In this document: piece after piece, positions 1 to 6,576 of the stretch
Layout: every line of letters starts with the position of its first letter
Position numbering within the stretch: position 1 is the first letter of the stretch
DNA from: Bacteroidaceae bacterium
GTDB taxonomy: Bacteria; Bacteroidota; Bacteroidia; Bacteroidales; Bacteroidaceae
Reading direction: 5' to 3'
Length of the DNA: 9,329 nucleotides
Assembly: GCA_900769765.1 (NCBI GenBank)
Contig: CAAGHW010000054.1
Coordinates: 1 to 9,329, forward strand
Program-made: the position numbers and the translations under genes
Notes under the pieces: model-generated
Databases searched by the model: none
What the model saw: only the letters and a program-made list of their open reading frames with translations
Told to the model about the DNA's origin: nothing

Positions 1-587
1 CGCGTCCCGACGAGCGTCACATACGCCGTGCCGATGTTACGGCCCTACGTGCAATCCTGCGCACCGAATTCAACATAGAGGGTTACCCGTCAAAGGAATT
101 CCTCGACCTTGTGCTGCGTGTACGCCCGGCACAGGTGACACTTGTACCCGACAAACCGTCCCAGCTCACATCCGACTGCGGATGGGACACCGTCTCGGAG
201 CAGGAATTCCTACGCGACATCCTCAACGAACTGCGTGCCGCAGGAATACGCAGTTCCATATTCATCAACGCCGACATACGCATGGCCGAATATGCCGCAA
301 AGGCCGGTGCCGACAGAGTAGAACTATACACAGGCCCATACGCACACAACTATTCCCGCAATAGGGAAGAGGCCATAGCACCGTTCTTTGAAACGGCAAG
401 ACGTGTGAAGCAGTTGGGAATAGGCCTGAACGCAGGTCACGACCTGAGCCTTGAGAACCTCACATACTTCACCGACGTGATACCCTGGGTAGACGAGGTA
501 TCCATAGGACACGCCCTTATATGCGATGCCCTTTACATGGGATTGGAGGCAACAATTGCAGCATACCAGAAATGTCTGATAAAATAA
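1..587 (+). CDS. pdxJ: Pyridoxine 5'-phosphate synthase PdxJ, 5' end missing
   Basis: PdxJ condenses 1-deoxy-xylulose 5-phosphate with 3-amino-2-oxopropyl phosphate to make pyridoxine 5'-phosphate, the last ring-forming step of DXP-dependent vitamin B6 synthesis in the cytoplasm. The open frame runs in from the window edge (first full codon at position 3) and ends at TAA 585-587, giving 194 residues. It begins with RPDERHIRRADV, which aligns with REDRRHITDRDV of E. coli PdxJ from residue 47, so about 46 N-terminal residues, including the active-site His45 equivalent, lie outside. Visible family marks are Glu26 of the fragment in NIEGY (E. coli Glu72), the FINAD segment at 87-91, the ELYTG phosphate-binding region at 107-111, His145 in NAGHDL, and the C-terminal IGHALI at 168-173. 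An internal start at 111 would cut through the conserved barrel and is not credible. exbB follows after 17 bp. Confidence 0.95.
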   Translation, partial: RPDERHIRRADVTALRAILRTEFNIEGYPSKEFLDLVLRVRPAQVTLVPDKPSQLTSDCGWDTVSEQEFLRDILNELRAAGIRSSIFINADIRMAEYAAKAGADRVELYTGPYAHNYSRNREEAIAPFFETARRVKQLGIGLNAGHDLSLENLTYFTDVIPWVDEVSIGHALICDALYMGLEATIAAYQKCLIK

Positions 588-604
588 TAAAACAACTATA
601 AACT

Positions 605-1348
605 ATGATTCATTTAACTACAATGGCTGCAGAGGCAGCAACAGCAGAAGTAATGTCATCGGTAGAGGTGGCAGGTCCTGTTCAGGAAGGTATCAATGTT
701 CTTGAATTGGCTATGAAAGGCGGTTGGATAATGATTGTCCTTGCAGCCCTTTCAATATGGGGTATATATATATTCTTCGAACGCTTTGCAGTATTGCGCA
801 AGGCAATGAAAAAAAATCCGCTATTGCTCGACCGCATCCACGACAACATCATGGATGGCGACACAAAATCAGCCATCAACTATTGCGAGAAGCTCAATAC
901 ACCAATGTCACGCATCCTGGCAAAGGGTGTAAAGGACTATAAGCTTGACACCGCATCGGTACGTCAGGCCCTCGACAACAATGCAGGCCTTGAGATTGCG
1001 ACTCTTGAGAAAGGCCTGCCAATTCTTTCCACTATTGCTGCAGTAGCCCCCATGCTCGGTTTCCTCGGAACCGTTACAGGTATGGTACAAGCGTTCTGGC
1101 AGATGTCCAATGCCGGTAACAACATCGACGTATCGCTGTTGTCAAGCGGTATATACGAGGCTATGGTAACAACCGTAGGTGGTCTTATAGTAGGTATCAT
1201 CGCAATTTTCGCATACAATTATCTTGTAATCCTTGTCGACAAGATACAGAACCTTATGGAGGCTGACATCATCTCATTCATCGAGATTGTAACAGAGAGC
1301 AAGGAGTCGTCACGAGAAGAGATCAAACAGACAGAAAACATCGGATAA
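605..1348 (+). CDS. exbB: ExbB/TolQ/MotA-family proton channel protein
   Basis: ExbB forms the pentameric inner-membrane channel that, with ExbD, turns the proton motive force into movement of TonB. The 247-residue protein has the family layout: a periplasmic N-terminus, a first membrane helix at about 41-57, a cytoplasmic loop at about 60-135 rich in charged residues, and two long helices at about 138-165 (LSTIAAVAPMLGFLGTVTGM, the conserved channel-lining motif) and 182-212 (MVTTVGGLIVGIIAIF). The conserved Thr and Gly residues of the second and third helices are present. It starts with ATG at 605 and has no obvious Shine-Dalgarno sequence; a second in-frame ATG at 623 would remove only six residues. 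It sits 17 bp after pdxJ and 40 bp before exbD. TolQ or a gliding-type motor stator are alternatives by family, but the adjacent exbD and tonB make ExbB by far the most likely. Confidence 0.93.
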   Translation: MIHLTTMAAEAATAEVMSSVEVAGPVQEGINVLELAMKGGWIMIVLAALSIWGIYIFFERFAVLRKAMKKNPLLLDRIHDNIMDGDTKSAINYCEKLNTPMSRILAKGVKDYKLDTASVRQALDNNAGLEIATLEKGLPILSTIAAVAPMLGFLGTVTGMVQAFWQMSNAGNNIDVSLLSSGIYEAMVTTVGGLIVGIIAIFAYNYLVILVDKIQNLMEADIISFIEIVTESKESSREEIKQTENIG

Positions 1349-1388
1349 AGCCGAGGCATATTAATGAATTTCAAGTAAAAGTCTGAAT

Positions 1389-1802
1389 ATGATAAAAAGA
1401 AAGACAAAGGCAATAGATGTTTTTTCAATGTCGTCAATGACCGACATCATCTTCCTGTTGCTTATATTCTTTATGATTACCTCGACCATGGTAACCCCTA
1501 ATGCCATAAAGGTTCTATTGCCACAGGGCAAGGAGCAGACACAGGCAAAACCCATGGCGCGCATCATCATCGACAAGGACCTGAACTACTATGCAGCTTG
1601 GGGACGTTCCGACGAGATGCCGGTTACAGAAGAGGAGATAACCCCGTTCCTGCTCGATTGTCGCGCGAAGGACTCCGAGATGTATGTTGCATTGTATGCC
1701 GACGAGACAATCCCATACAGCGAGATAGTCAAGGTGCTTAACATAGCTAATGAGAACCAGTTCAAAATGGTGTTGGCAACACGCCGTCCCGACAGAAAAT
1801 GA
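1389..1802 (+). CDS. exbD: ExbD/TolR-family energy-transduction protein
   Basis: ExbD sits inside the ExbB pentamer and carries the protonatable aspartate needed for proton flow. The 137-residue protein has a short basic cytoplasmic N-terminus (MIKRKTK), one membrane helix at about 18-36, and a periplasmic domain. Asp19 in MTDIIFLLLIFFM aligns with the essential Asp25 of E. coli ExbD (FIDVMLVLLIIFM). The PQG turn after the helix (45-47), the C-terminal YSEIVKVLNIANENQF amphipathic segment and the ending VLATRRP are typical of the family. The stop codon overlaps the tonB start as ATGA (1799-1802), which points to translational coupling and matched stoichiometry. Only one ExbD is encoded here; some Bacteroidetes motor operons carry two. 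Confidence 0.93.
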   Translation: MIKRKTKAIDVFSMSSMTDIIFLLLIFFMITSTMVTPNAIKVLLPQGKEQTQAKPMARIIIDKDLNYYAAWGRSDEMPVTEEEITPFLLDCRAKDSEMYVALYADETIPYSEIVKVLNIANENQFKMVLATRRPDRK

Positions 1803-2572
1803 TGAAAGAAATTTCTAAAGAAAAAGTTATAGGTATCGTCGGTACGGTAACATTCCACCTGCTGGTCGTACTTCTGTTGCTTTTCATAGTAATGGAAAGA
1901 CCGCCGATGGAGCCCGAAGCGGGATTGTCCGTTGTCATGGGCGAGGATTATGCCATGACCGAAGTAGAGATGACTCCGCAGCCACCAAAGCCGCAGGTAC
2001 AGCCCAAACCACAGAAACCGACTCCTGAAGAGCCGCTTATAACACAAAACGACGAAGAGAGCATAAGCGTTGATTCTGCGAAATCTGTTGAACTCAAAAA
2101 AGAGGAGCTGCTTGCCGAACAGGAGGCTGAGCGCAAACGTCTTGAAGAAGAGGCGATGAAAAAAGCTTCAAATCTGATGGCAAATGCCTTTGGAAAAGGC
2201 AATTCAATGGGCAGCAAAGGCAACGACAATATCGACAAAGGTGCCAGCGGTGCGCCCGACGGCAATATGGAAACAGGCGAAAAAGAGGGCTCGGGTATGG
2301 GCTCTTGGGACCTTGCCGGCCGTGCTCTTGCCGGAGACGGCAAACTGCCTTTGCCTGCATACAACGTACAGGAAGAGGGCCGAGTGGTGGTAACAATAAC
2401 CGTTGACTCCGACGGCAATGTCGTTAGCGCAAGAATACACCCACGCACGAACACCACGGCACAGGCATTGCGCACAGCAGCCATAACAGCAGCCAAACGC
2501 GCACGCTTCAATGCTATCGGCGGCGTCAACAACCAGGAGGGTACAATTACATACTACTTTAAATTGAGATAA
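1799..2572 (+). CDS. tonB: TonB energy transducer
   Basis: TonB is anchored in the inner membrane by its N-terminus, spans the periplasm, and contacts TonB boxes of outer-membrane transporters; in Bacteroidales these include SusC-like glycan importers. The 257-residue protein has one membrane helix at about 11-32 with His20, at the position of the functionally important TonB transmembrane His20. A Pro/Lys-rich spacer follows at 59-80 (TPQPPKPQVQPKPQKPTPEE), then a highly charged, probably coiled-coil stretch at 97-124 (KKEELLAEQEAERKRLEEEA), a Gly/Asp/Asn-rich flexible linker at about 131-170, and the C-terminal TonB domain at about 183-257 (GRVVVTITVDSDGNVVSARI, ending in YYFKLR). The ATG at 1799 overlaps the exbD stop; a second in-frame ATG at 1802 follows directly. 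The linear spacer plus charged segment resembles TolA-like architecture, but the neighbours favour TonB. Confidence 0.92.
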   Translation: MMKEISKEKVIGIVGTVTFHLLVVLLLLFIVMERPPMEPEAGLSVVMGEDYAMTEVEMTPQPPKPQVQPKPQKPTPEEPLITQNDEESISVDSAKSVELKKEELLAEQEAERKRLEEEAMKKASNLMANAFGKGNSMGSKGNDNIDKGASGAPDGNMETGEKEGSGMGSWDLAGRALAGDGKLPLPAYNVQEEGRVVVTITVDSDGNVVSARIHPRTNTTAQALRTAAITAAKRARFNAIGGVNNQEGTITYYFKLR

Positions 2573-2633
2573 GAAACCTGCACAACGAAACCGTTGGCAG
2601 ATGGTTCAGAAACACTTTAAACGGAATTATACT

Positions 2634-3185
2634 ATGAGCAAAATATATCTATTCCTTGCCGATGGCTTTGAGACCGTAGAAGCCCTTGCACCCGTAGATG
2701 TAATGCGTCGTGCGGACATCGAAGTCATAACAGTCTCTATAATGAAGCGCAAGGAGGTTTTCTCGGCACAGGATGTAACAGTGCTTGCAGATACTCTCTT
2801 TGAGGATGTATGCAATTTTGATGATGCAGAAGCATATGTTCTCCCTGGCGGAGGCGTCGGTACAGACAACCTGTCTGCCCATGAGCCTTTGCGTGCATTG
2901 CTGACCGAAGCACACTCCAAAGGCAAGCTTGTAGCAGCCATCTGTGCGGCACCGATGGTTCTGGGACGAACAGGAATACTCGAAGGACGCAAGGCCACAT
3001 GCTATCCGGGATGCGAAAGCGACCTTTTCGGTGCGACATACACCGCAACCCCTGTGGAGCAGGACGGAAACGTCATCACAGCCTGCGGCCCCGGCGTATC
3101 ATTTGATTTCGGTTTTGCCATAGTAGAGCGTCTTTGCGGCAGAGAGGTAGTAGACACCCTTCGTTCACAGATGCAGTTCAAGTAA
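2634..3185 (+). CDS. DJ-1/PfpI family protein (YajL/ThiJ type)
   Basis: This is a cytoplasmic protein of the DJ-1/ThiJ/PfpI superfamily, whose members are reported as redox-sensitive chaperones, glyoxalase-like enzymes or deglycases; the exact activity cannot be read from sequence. The 183-residue product is the normal length. It opens with the first beta strand and KIYLFLADGFETVEAL; Glu16 aligns with DJ-1 Glu18. The reactive nucleophile is Cys104 in AAICAAPMVLG, equivalent to DJ-1 Cys106, and the C-terminal GPGVSFDFGFAIVERLCG matches the DJ-1 GPGTSFEFALAIVEAL segment. The open frame extends to an ATG at 2601, but the ATG at 2634 starts the protein exactly at the conserved MSKIYLFL, so I chose it. 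It lies 61 bp after tonB with no promoter motif seen, and 7 bp before ispD. Old annotations as a thiamine-synthesis enzyme (ThiJ) should not be trusted. Confidence 0.9.
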   Translation: MSKIYLFLADGFETVEALAPVDVMRRADIEVITVSIMKRKEVFSAQDVTVLADTLFEDVCNFDDAEAYVLPGGGVGTDNLSAHEPLRALLTEAHSKGKLVAAICAAPMVLGRTGILEGRKATCYPGCESDLFGATYTATPVEQDGNVITACGPGVSFDFGFAIVERLCGREVVDTLRSQMQFK

Positions 3186-3192
3186 TAAGAAA

Positions 3193-3891
3193 ATGAAGAA
3201 ATATCTTATAGTCGTTGCCGGAGGCAAAGGAACGCGCATGGGCGGCGAGATGCCGAAGCAATTTCAGCCACTATGCGGCAAGCCAGTCATAATGATAACC
3301 TTAGAGCGTCTCCATGCAATAGACCCCACCATACAACTCATTCTCGTTCTGCCTGCAGAGCATATCGAGCTGTGGAAAGAGCTGTGCAAGGAGTATTCGT
3401 TTGCCGTTCCTTTGTTGTTGACACATGGCGGTTCAACACGTTTCCACTCTGTACAGAACGGACTTGCGCAGATTGATGACCTTGAAGAAGCCCTCATCGG
3501 CGTCCACGACGGAGTACGTCCTTTCGTTTCGGAAGAGGTTCTCAACAACTGTTTCCGTGAGGCATGGACACACGGTGCAGCTATACCTATGATCAACCTC
3601 CAGGACAGCCTGCGTCATATCGTCGGCGGAAATGGAACCACAGAGGTTGTTCCACGCGACCGTTACCGTCTGGTACAGACCCCACAGGTTTTCAAGCTTT
3701 CGCTATTGCGCCGTGCATACGAGCAACGCTTTGTGGAGAGTTTCACCGATGATGCGTCAGTGGTAGAGGCCCTTGGCGAACAGGTCGTAGGCGTAGAGGG
3801 AAACAGTGAAAACATCAAGCTGACAACACCGTTCGATCTAATCGTTGCCAAGACATTGATAGAATGCTCGAAACCACAGCAAGAAATATAA
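3193..3891 (+). CDS. ispD: 2-C-methyl-D-erythritol 4-phosphate cytidylyltransferase IspD
   Basis: IspD couples CTP to methylerythritol 4-phosphate to form CDP-methylerythritol and pyrophosphate, the third step of the MEP isoprenoid pathway. The 232-residue length is typical. The CTP-binding signature is at 8-23 (VAGGKGTRMGGEMPKQ, with Arg15 and Lys22 as the catalytic basic pair). Other conserved parts are GGSTRFHSVQNGL at 79-91, VHDGVRPFV at 104-112 with Asp106, the substrate-side RYRLVQTPQVF at 157-167, TDDASVVE at 185-192, and ENIKLTTPFDL at 206-216 with Lys209 (E. coli Lys213). The first Ala of the usual AAGxGxRM motif is Val here, a mild change. It starts 7 bp after the DJ-1 family gene, and its last 28 bp overlap the start of recG in another frame. 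Confidence 0.95.
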   Translation: MKKYLIVVAGGKGTRMGGEMPKQFQPLCGKPVIMITLERLHAIDPTIQLILVLPAEHIELWKELCKEYSFAVPLLLTHGGSTRFHSVQNGLAQIDDLEEALIGVHDGVRPFVSEEVLNNCFREAWTHGAAIPMINLQDSLRHIVGGNGTTEVVPRDRYRLVQTPQVFKLSLLRRAYEQRFVESFTDDASVVEALGEQVVGVEGNSENIKLTTPFDLIVAKTLIECSKPQQEI

Positions 3892-5963
3892 AGTATCTGC
3901 CCGGTGTAGGAGAGCAACGCGCCACCTTACTGAACAGGGAGTTAGGCATACACTCCTTGAATGACCTGTTGTACTATTTCCCTTATAAATATATCGACCG
4001 CAGCAAGGTTTTTAAAGTATCGGAACTCGGCGGTCAATTGCAGCACGTGCAATTAGTGGGAGAGATACGCTCCTTTGAAGAGGTAGGAGAAGGTGCGTCG
4101 CGTCGTCTTGTAGCACATTTCACCGACGGCACAGCCTTTATCGACCTGGTATGGTTCCGCGGAATAAAATTCGTAAAGAACAGATTGCACCTCGGGAAGC
4201 AATATGTCGTATTCGGAAAACCATCAATGTTCAACGGAAGAGTGAACATCGCTCACCCCGATGTTGACGACGTTTCATCGTTGAAACTCGACAGGATGGG
4301 ATTGCAACCCTATTACAATACTACGGAAAAGATGAAGCGCAGCGGTTTGAACTCCAATGCTGTCGCGAAATTGGTAAGCAACCTTTTTCAGTTGCTCACC
4401 GACGAGATACCCGAGACGCTGTCGCAAGAGATTATCACCAAGCATGGTCTCATGCCGTTGAACGAAGCGTTGCACGTCATCCATTTCCCAAAGAGCCTCA
4501 AGGAGTTGCAGGCAGCACAATACAGGCTCAAATTCGAAGAGTTGTTTTTCATTCAGTTGAACATCCTCAGTTACTCCCGCGAGAGACAGAGAAGATATGT
4601 AGGACACCGTTTCGCGAAGGTCGGCGAAATGTTCAACCGTTTCTACCACGAGAACCTGCCTTTTGAACTTACCGGAGCACAAAAAAGAGTTGTCAAGGAG
4701 ATTCGTAGCGATGTGAACGGCAACAGCCAGATGAACAGACTGATACAAGGCGATGTAGGCAGCGGAAAGACATTGGTCGCACTGCTCTCGATGCTGTTGG
4801 CAAAAGACAACGGCTACCAGGCGTGTATGCTTGTACCTACCGAAATCCTTGCCGAGCAACATTGCGCCACCCTGCGCCGTATGTTGGGTTCACTCCCTGT
4901 CAGGGTTGAACTATTGACAGGAAGCACAAAGCAGAAAGACAGAAGACCTATACTCGAAGGGCTTGAGAATGGCAGTGTCGACATACTTGTAGGAACACAT
5001 GCCGTACTCGAGGACAACGTGCAATTCCACAACTTGGGCATCGTAGTTATTGACGAGCAGCACCGTTTCGGCGTTGTGCAACGTGCAAAGATGTGGGCAA
5101 AAAACAACATTCCACCGCACATTCTGGTAATGACAGCGACTCCCATTCCGCGCACTCTCGCCATGACACTTTATGGCGACCTCGACGTATCGGTAATAGA
5201 CGAGCTACCACCAGGCCGCAAGCCCATAACCACGACACATATATTCCGCAACCGCACCGACAGCCTATACTCATTCATCCGCCGACAGATAGACGAAGGC
5301 AGGCAGGCATATGTCGTATATCCTCTTATAAAAGAGAACGAGAAGCTCGACCTCAAGAACCTTGAAGATGGCTACAACCAGCTGTGCAACATCTTCTGCG
5401 ACTACAAGCTGAGCAAACTACATGGCAAGATGAAGCCAAAGGAAAAAGACGAGGAGATGCGTCGTTTTGCATCGGGAGAGACACAGATTCTTGTATCGAC
5501 AACGGTTATCGAAGTGGGCGTGGATGTACCCAACGCATCCGTAATGGTGATAGAGAACGCCGAACGGTTCGGCCTTTCACAGCTCCACCAGCTACGCGGA
5601 CGAGTGGGACGCGGAGCATCACAGTCCTACTGCGTGCTGGTCACAGACTACAAGCTGTCGGAAGACACCCGCAAACGAATGGAGATAATGACCGGCAGCA
5701 ACGACGGTTTTGAAATAGCCGAAGCCGACCTCAAGCTACGCGGTCCGGGCGACATGGAAGGCACACAACAGAGCGGTATAGCCTTTGACCTGAAGATAGC
5801 CAACCTTGCACGCGACGAACAGTTGCTGCAATATGTAAGGGAGATAGCCCGCAATGTCGTCGATGCCGACCCCACACACGAAAACCCGAGTTTCAGAGTA
5901 ATGTGGGAACGCTTGCGCACAATAAAGAACATGAAGAACTGGAATTGGGGAGCAATATCTTAA
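3864..5963 (+). CDS. recG: ATP-dependent DNA helicase RecG
   Basis: RecG is a double-strand DNA translocase that remodels stalled replication forks and branch-migrates Holliday junctions. The 699 residues match the family (E. coli 693). An N-terminal wedge domain carries a helix-hairpin-helix-like start (YLPGVGEQRATLL, 11-23) and an OB fold at about 60-135 (GEIRSFEEVGEGASRRLVAH). The helicase core has Walker A QGDVGSGKT at 295-303, motif Ia PTEILAEQH at 325-333, the DEQH box at 397-400, TATPIPRT at 424-431, the TTVIEVGVDVPNA region at 546-558, and motif VI QLHQLRGRVGRG at 573-584. The RecG-specific tail with LRGPGDMEGTQQSG is at 625-637. The ATG at 3864 gives the expected MLETTARNIKYLPGVG start even though it lies inside ispD, a 28-bp overlap suggesting coupled translation. 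All motifs look intact. Confidence 0.97.
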   Translation: MLETTARNIKYLPGVGEQRATLLNRELGIHSLNDLLYYFPYKYIDRSKVFKVSELGGQLQHVQLVGEIRSFEEVGEGASRRLVAHFTDGTAFIDLVWFRGIKFVKNRLHLGKQYVVFGKPSMFNGRVNIAHPDVDDVSSLKLDRMGLQPYYNTTEKMKRSGLNSNAVAKLVSNLFQLLTDEIPETLSQEIITKHGLMPLNEALHVIHFPKSLKELQAAQYRLKFEELFFIQLNILSYSRERQRRYVGHRFAKVGEMFNRFYHENLPFELTGAQKRVVKEIRSDVNGNSQMNRLIQGDVGSGKTLVALLSMLLAKDNGYQACMLVPTEILAEQHCATLRRMLGSLPVRVELLTGSTKQKDRRPILEGLENGSVDILVGTHAVLEDNVQFHNLGIVVIDEQHRFGVVQRAKMWAKNNIPPHILVMTATPIPRTLAMTLYGDLDVSVIDELPPGRKPITTTHIFRNRTDSLYSFIRRQIDEGRQAYVVYPLIKENEKLDLKNLEDGYNQLCNIFCDYKLSKLHGKMKPKEKDEEMRRFASGETQILVSTTVIEVGVDVPNASVMVIENAERFGLSQLHQLRGRVGRGASQSYCVLVTDYKLSEDTRKRMEIMTGSNDGFEIAEADLKLRGPGDMEGTQQSGIAFDLKIANLARDEQLLQYVREIARNVVDADPTHENPSFRVMWERLRTIKNMKNWNWGAIS

Positions 5964-5970
5964 AGATATT
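5954..5970 (+). terminator. Possible weak AT-rich terminator overlapping the recG stop
   Basis: AATATCTT (5954-5961) and AAGATATT (5963-5970) form a perfect inverted repeat around one base, about 7 usable pairs, followed by a T-rich tract (TTTGCTTTGTCTTTT). The recG TAA lies at its centre. The stem is almost all A-T, so strength is doubtful, but position and T-tract fit the end of the upstream operon just before the ndk promoter. Confidence 0.3.
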
Positions 5971-6029
5971 TTTGCTTTGTCTTTTGAAAAATTATTGCAG
6001 ACCGACATTTTACTTTCAGCGGTTTGTTG

Positions 6030-6038
6030 TATCTTTGC
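6030..6038 (+). promoter_or_regulatory. ndk promoter, -7 element
   Basis: TATCTTTG at 6030-6037, followed by C, matches the Bacteroidetes -7 consensus TAnnTTTG exactly. A clear -33 TTTG is not seen at the usual spacing; only a T-rich ATTTTA around 6007-6012 is there. The predicted transcription start near 6044 leaves a leader of about 50 nt before the ndk ATG at 6094. Confidence 0.6.
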
Positions 6039-6060
6039 AACATACAAGTACTACATTTAC

Positions 6061-6078
6061 AACCTTTTATATAAGGTT
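6061..6078 (+). other. Small hairpin in the ndk leader
   Basis: AACCTT (6061-6066) and AAGGTT (6073-6078) can pair around a 6-nt AU-rich loop, 15 bp before the ndk start codon and within the predicted 5' leader. It is short and could be chance; a role in translation or mRNA stability is speculation. Confidence 0.2.
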
Positions 6079-6093
6079 ATAAGATTTTTCATA

Positions 6094-6567
6094 ATGGAAA
6101 GAACACTTATTCTAATCAAGCCCAACGCCATTCAGCGCGGATTGGCAGGTGATATCATCACACGTTTTGAACGCAAAGGTCTAAGGATTGCAGGCATGAA
6201 GATGCTATTCATGAACGACGAACTCGTCCGCGAGCATTATGCCCACCTTGTAGAGCGTCCTTTTTTCCCTTACCTGAAAGCATCAATGCAGGCTTCTCCG
6301 CTGATAGCTTGCTGTCTTGAGGGTGCAGAGGCCGTTGAGACGGTGCGTCTTATGGTAGGCGCCACCAATTCACGCAAGGCACTTCCCGGAACAATCCGTG
6401 GCGATTTCTCCATGAGTGGAGAGCAGAATGTCGTGCACGCTTCCGACTCTGTTGAAAATGCCATTACCGAGATAAACCGTTTCTTTGAGCCTTGCGAACT
6501 GTTCGACTACGATTCGGCCATCACCTGTTTTGAATATGGTGGCGAAGAGAGCCAGAAATATAAATGA
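6094..6567 (+). CDS. ndk: Nucleoside diphosphate kinase
   Basis: Ndk moves the gamma phosphate of ATP onto other nucleoside diphosphates through a phosphohistidine intermediate and balances the (d)NTP pools. The 157-residue protein begins MERTLILIKPNAIQRG, with Lys9 at the conserved nucleotide-binding lysine. It has FERKGLRIAGMKM at 25-37, the HYAHLVERPFFPYL segment at 48-61, GTIRGDFSMS at 99-108, and the active-site signature NVVHASDS at 112-119 with His115. An open frame upstream to 5977 is untenable because it would put 39 non-family residues before the conserved start, spanning the promoter. The SPLIACCLEG stretch at 68-77 differs from the usual GPVVAMVWEG of proteobacterial Ndk but agrees with my memory of Bacteroidales forms. 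It has its own promoter and is probably cotranscribed with the peptidase gene that starts 9 bp after its stop. Confidence 0.95.
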   Translation: MERTLILIKPNAIQRGLAGDIITRFERKGLRIAGMKMLFMNDELVREHYAHLVERPFFPYLKASMQASPLIACCLEGAEAVETVRLMVGATNSRKALPGTIRGDFSMSGEQNVVHASDSVENAITEINRFFEPCELFDYDSAITCFEYGGEESQKYK

Positions 6568-6576
6568 CAATTGAGG

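Noticed and set aside
1948..2532. 194-residue open frame on the minus strand
   Set aside because: It lies wholly antisense to tonB, its Ser/Cys/Gly-rich composition mirrors the opposite strand, and it has no recognisable domain.
4275..4862. 195-residue open frame on the minus strand
   Set aside because: It is antisense inside recG, over intact helicase sequence, with no promoter motif or family resemblance.
5977..6093. N-terminal extension of Ndk by 39 residues
   Set aside because: The region contains a perfect -7 element and is AT rich, and the conserved Ndk start is exactly at 6094.
6565..6567. TGA between ndk and the peptidase gene as a selenocysteine codon
   Set aside because: Ndk is complete at this point, no SECIS-like hairpin is evident, and the downstream frame begins with its own signal peptide.
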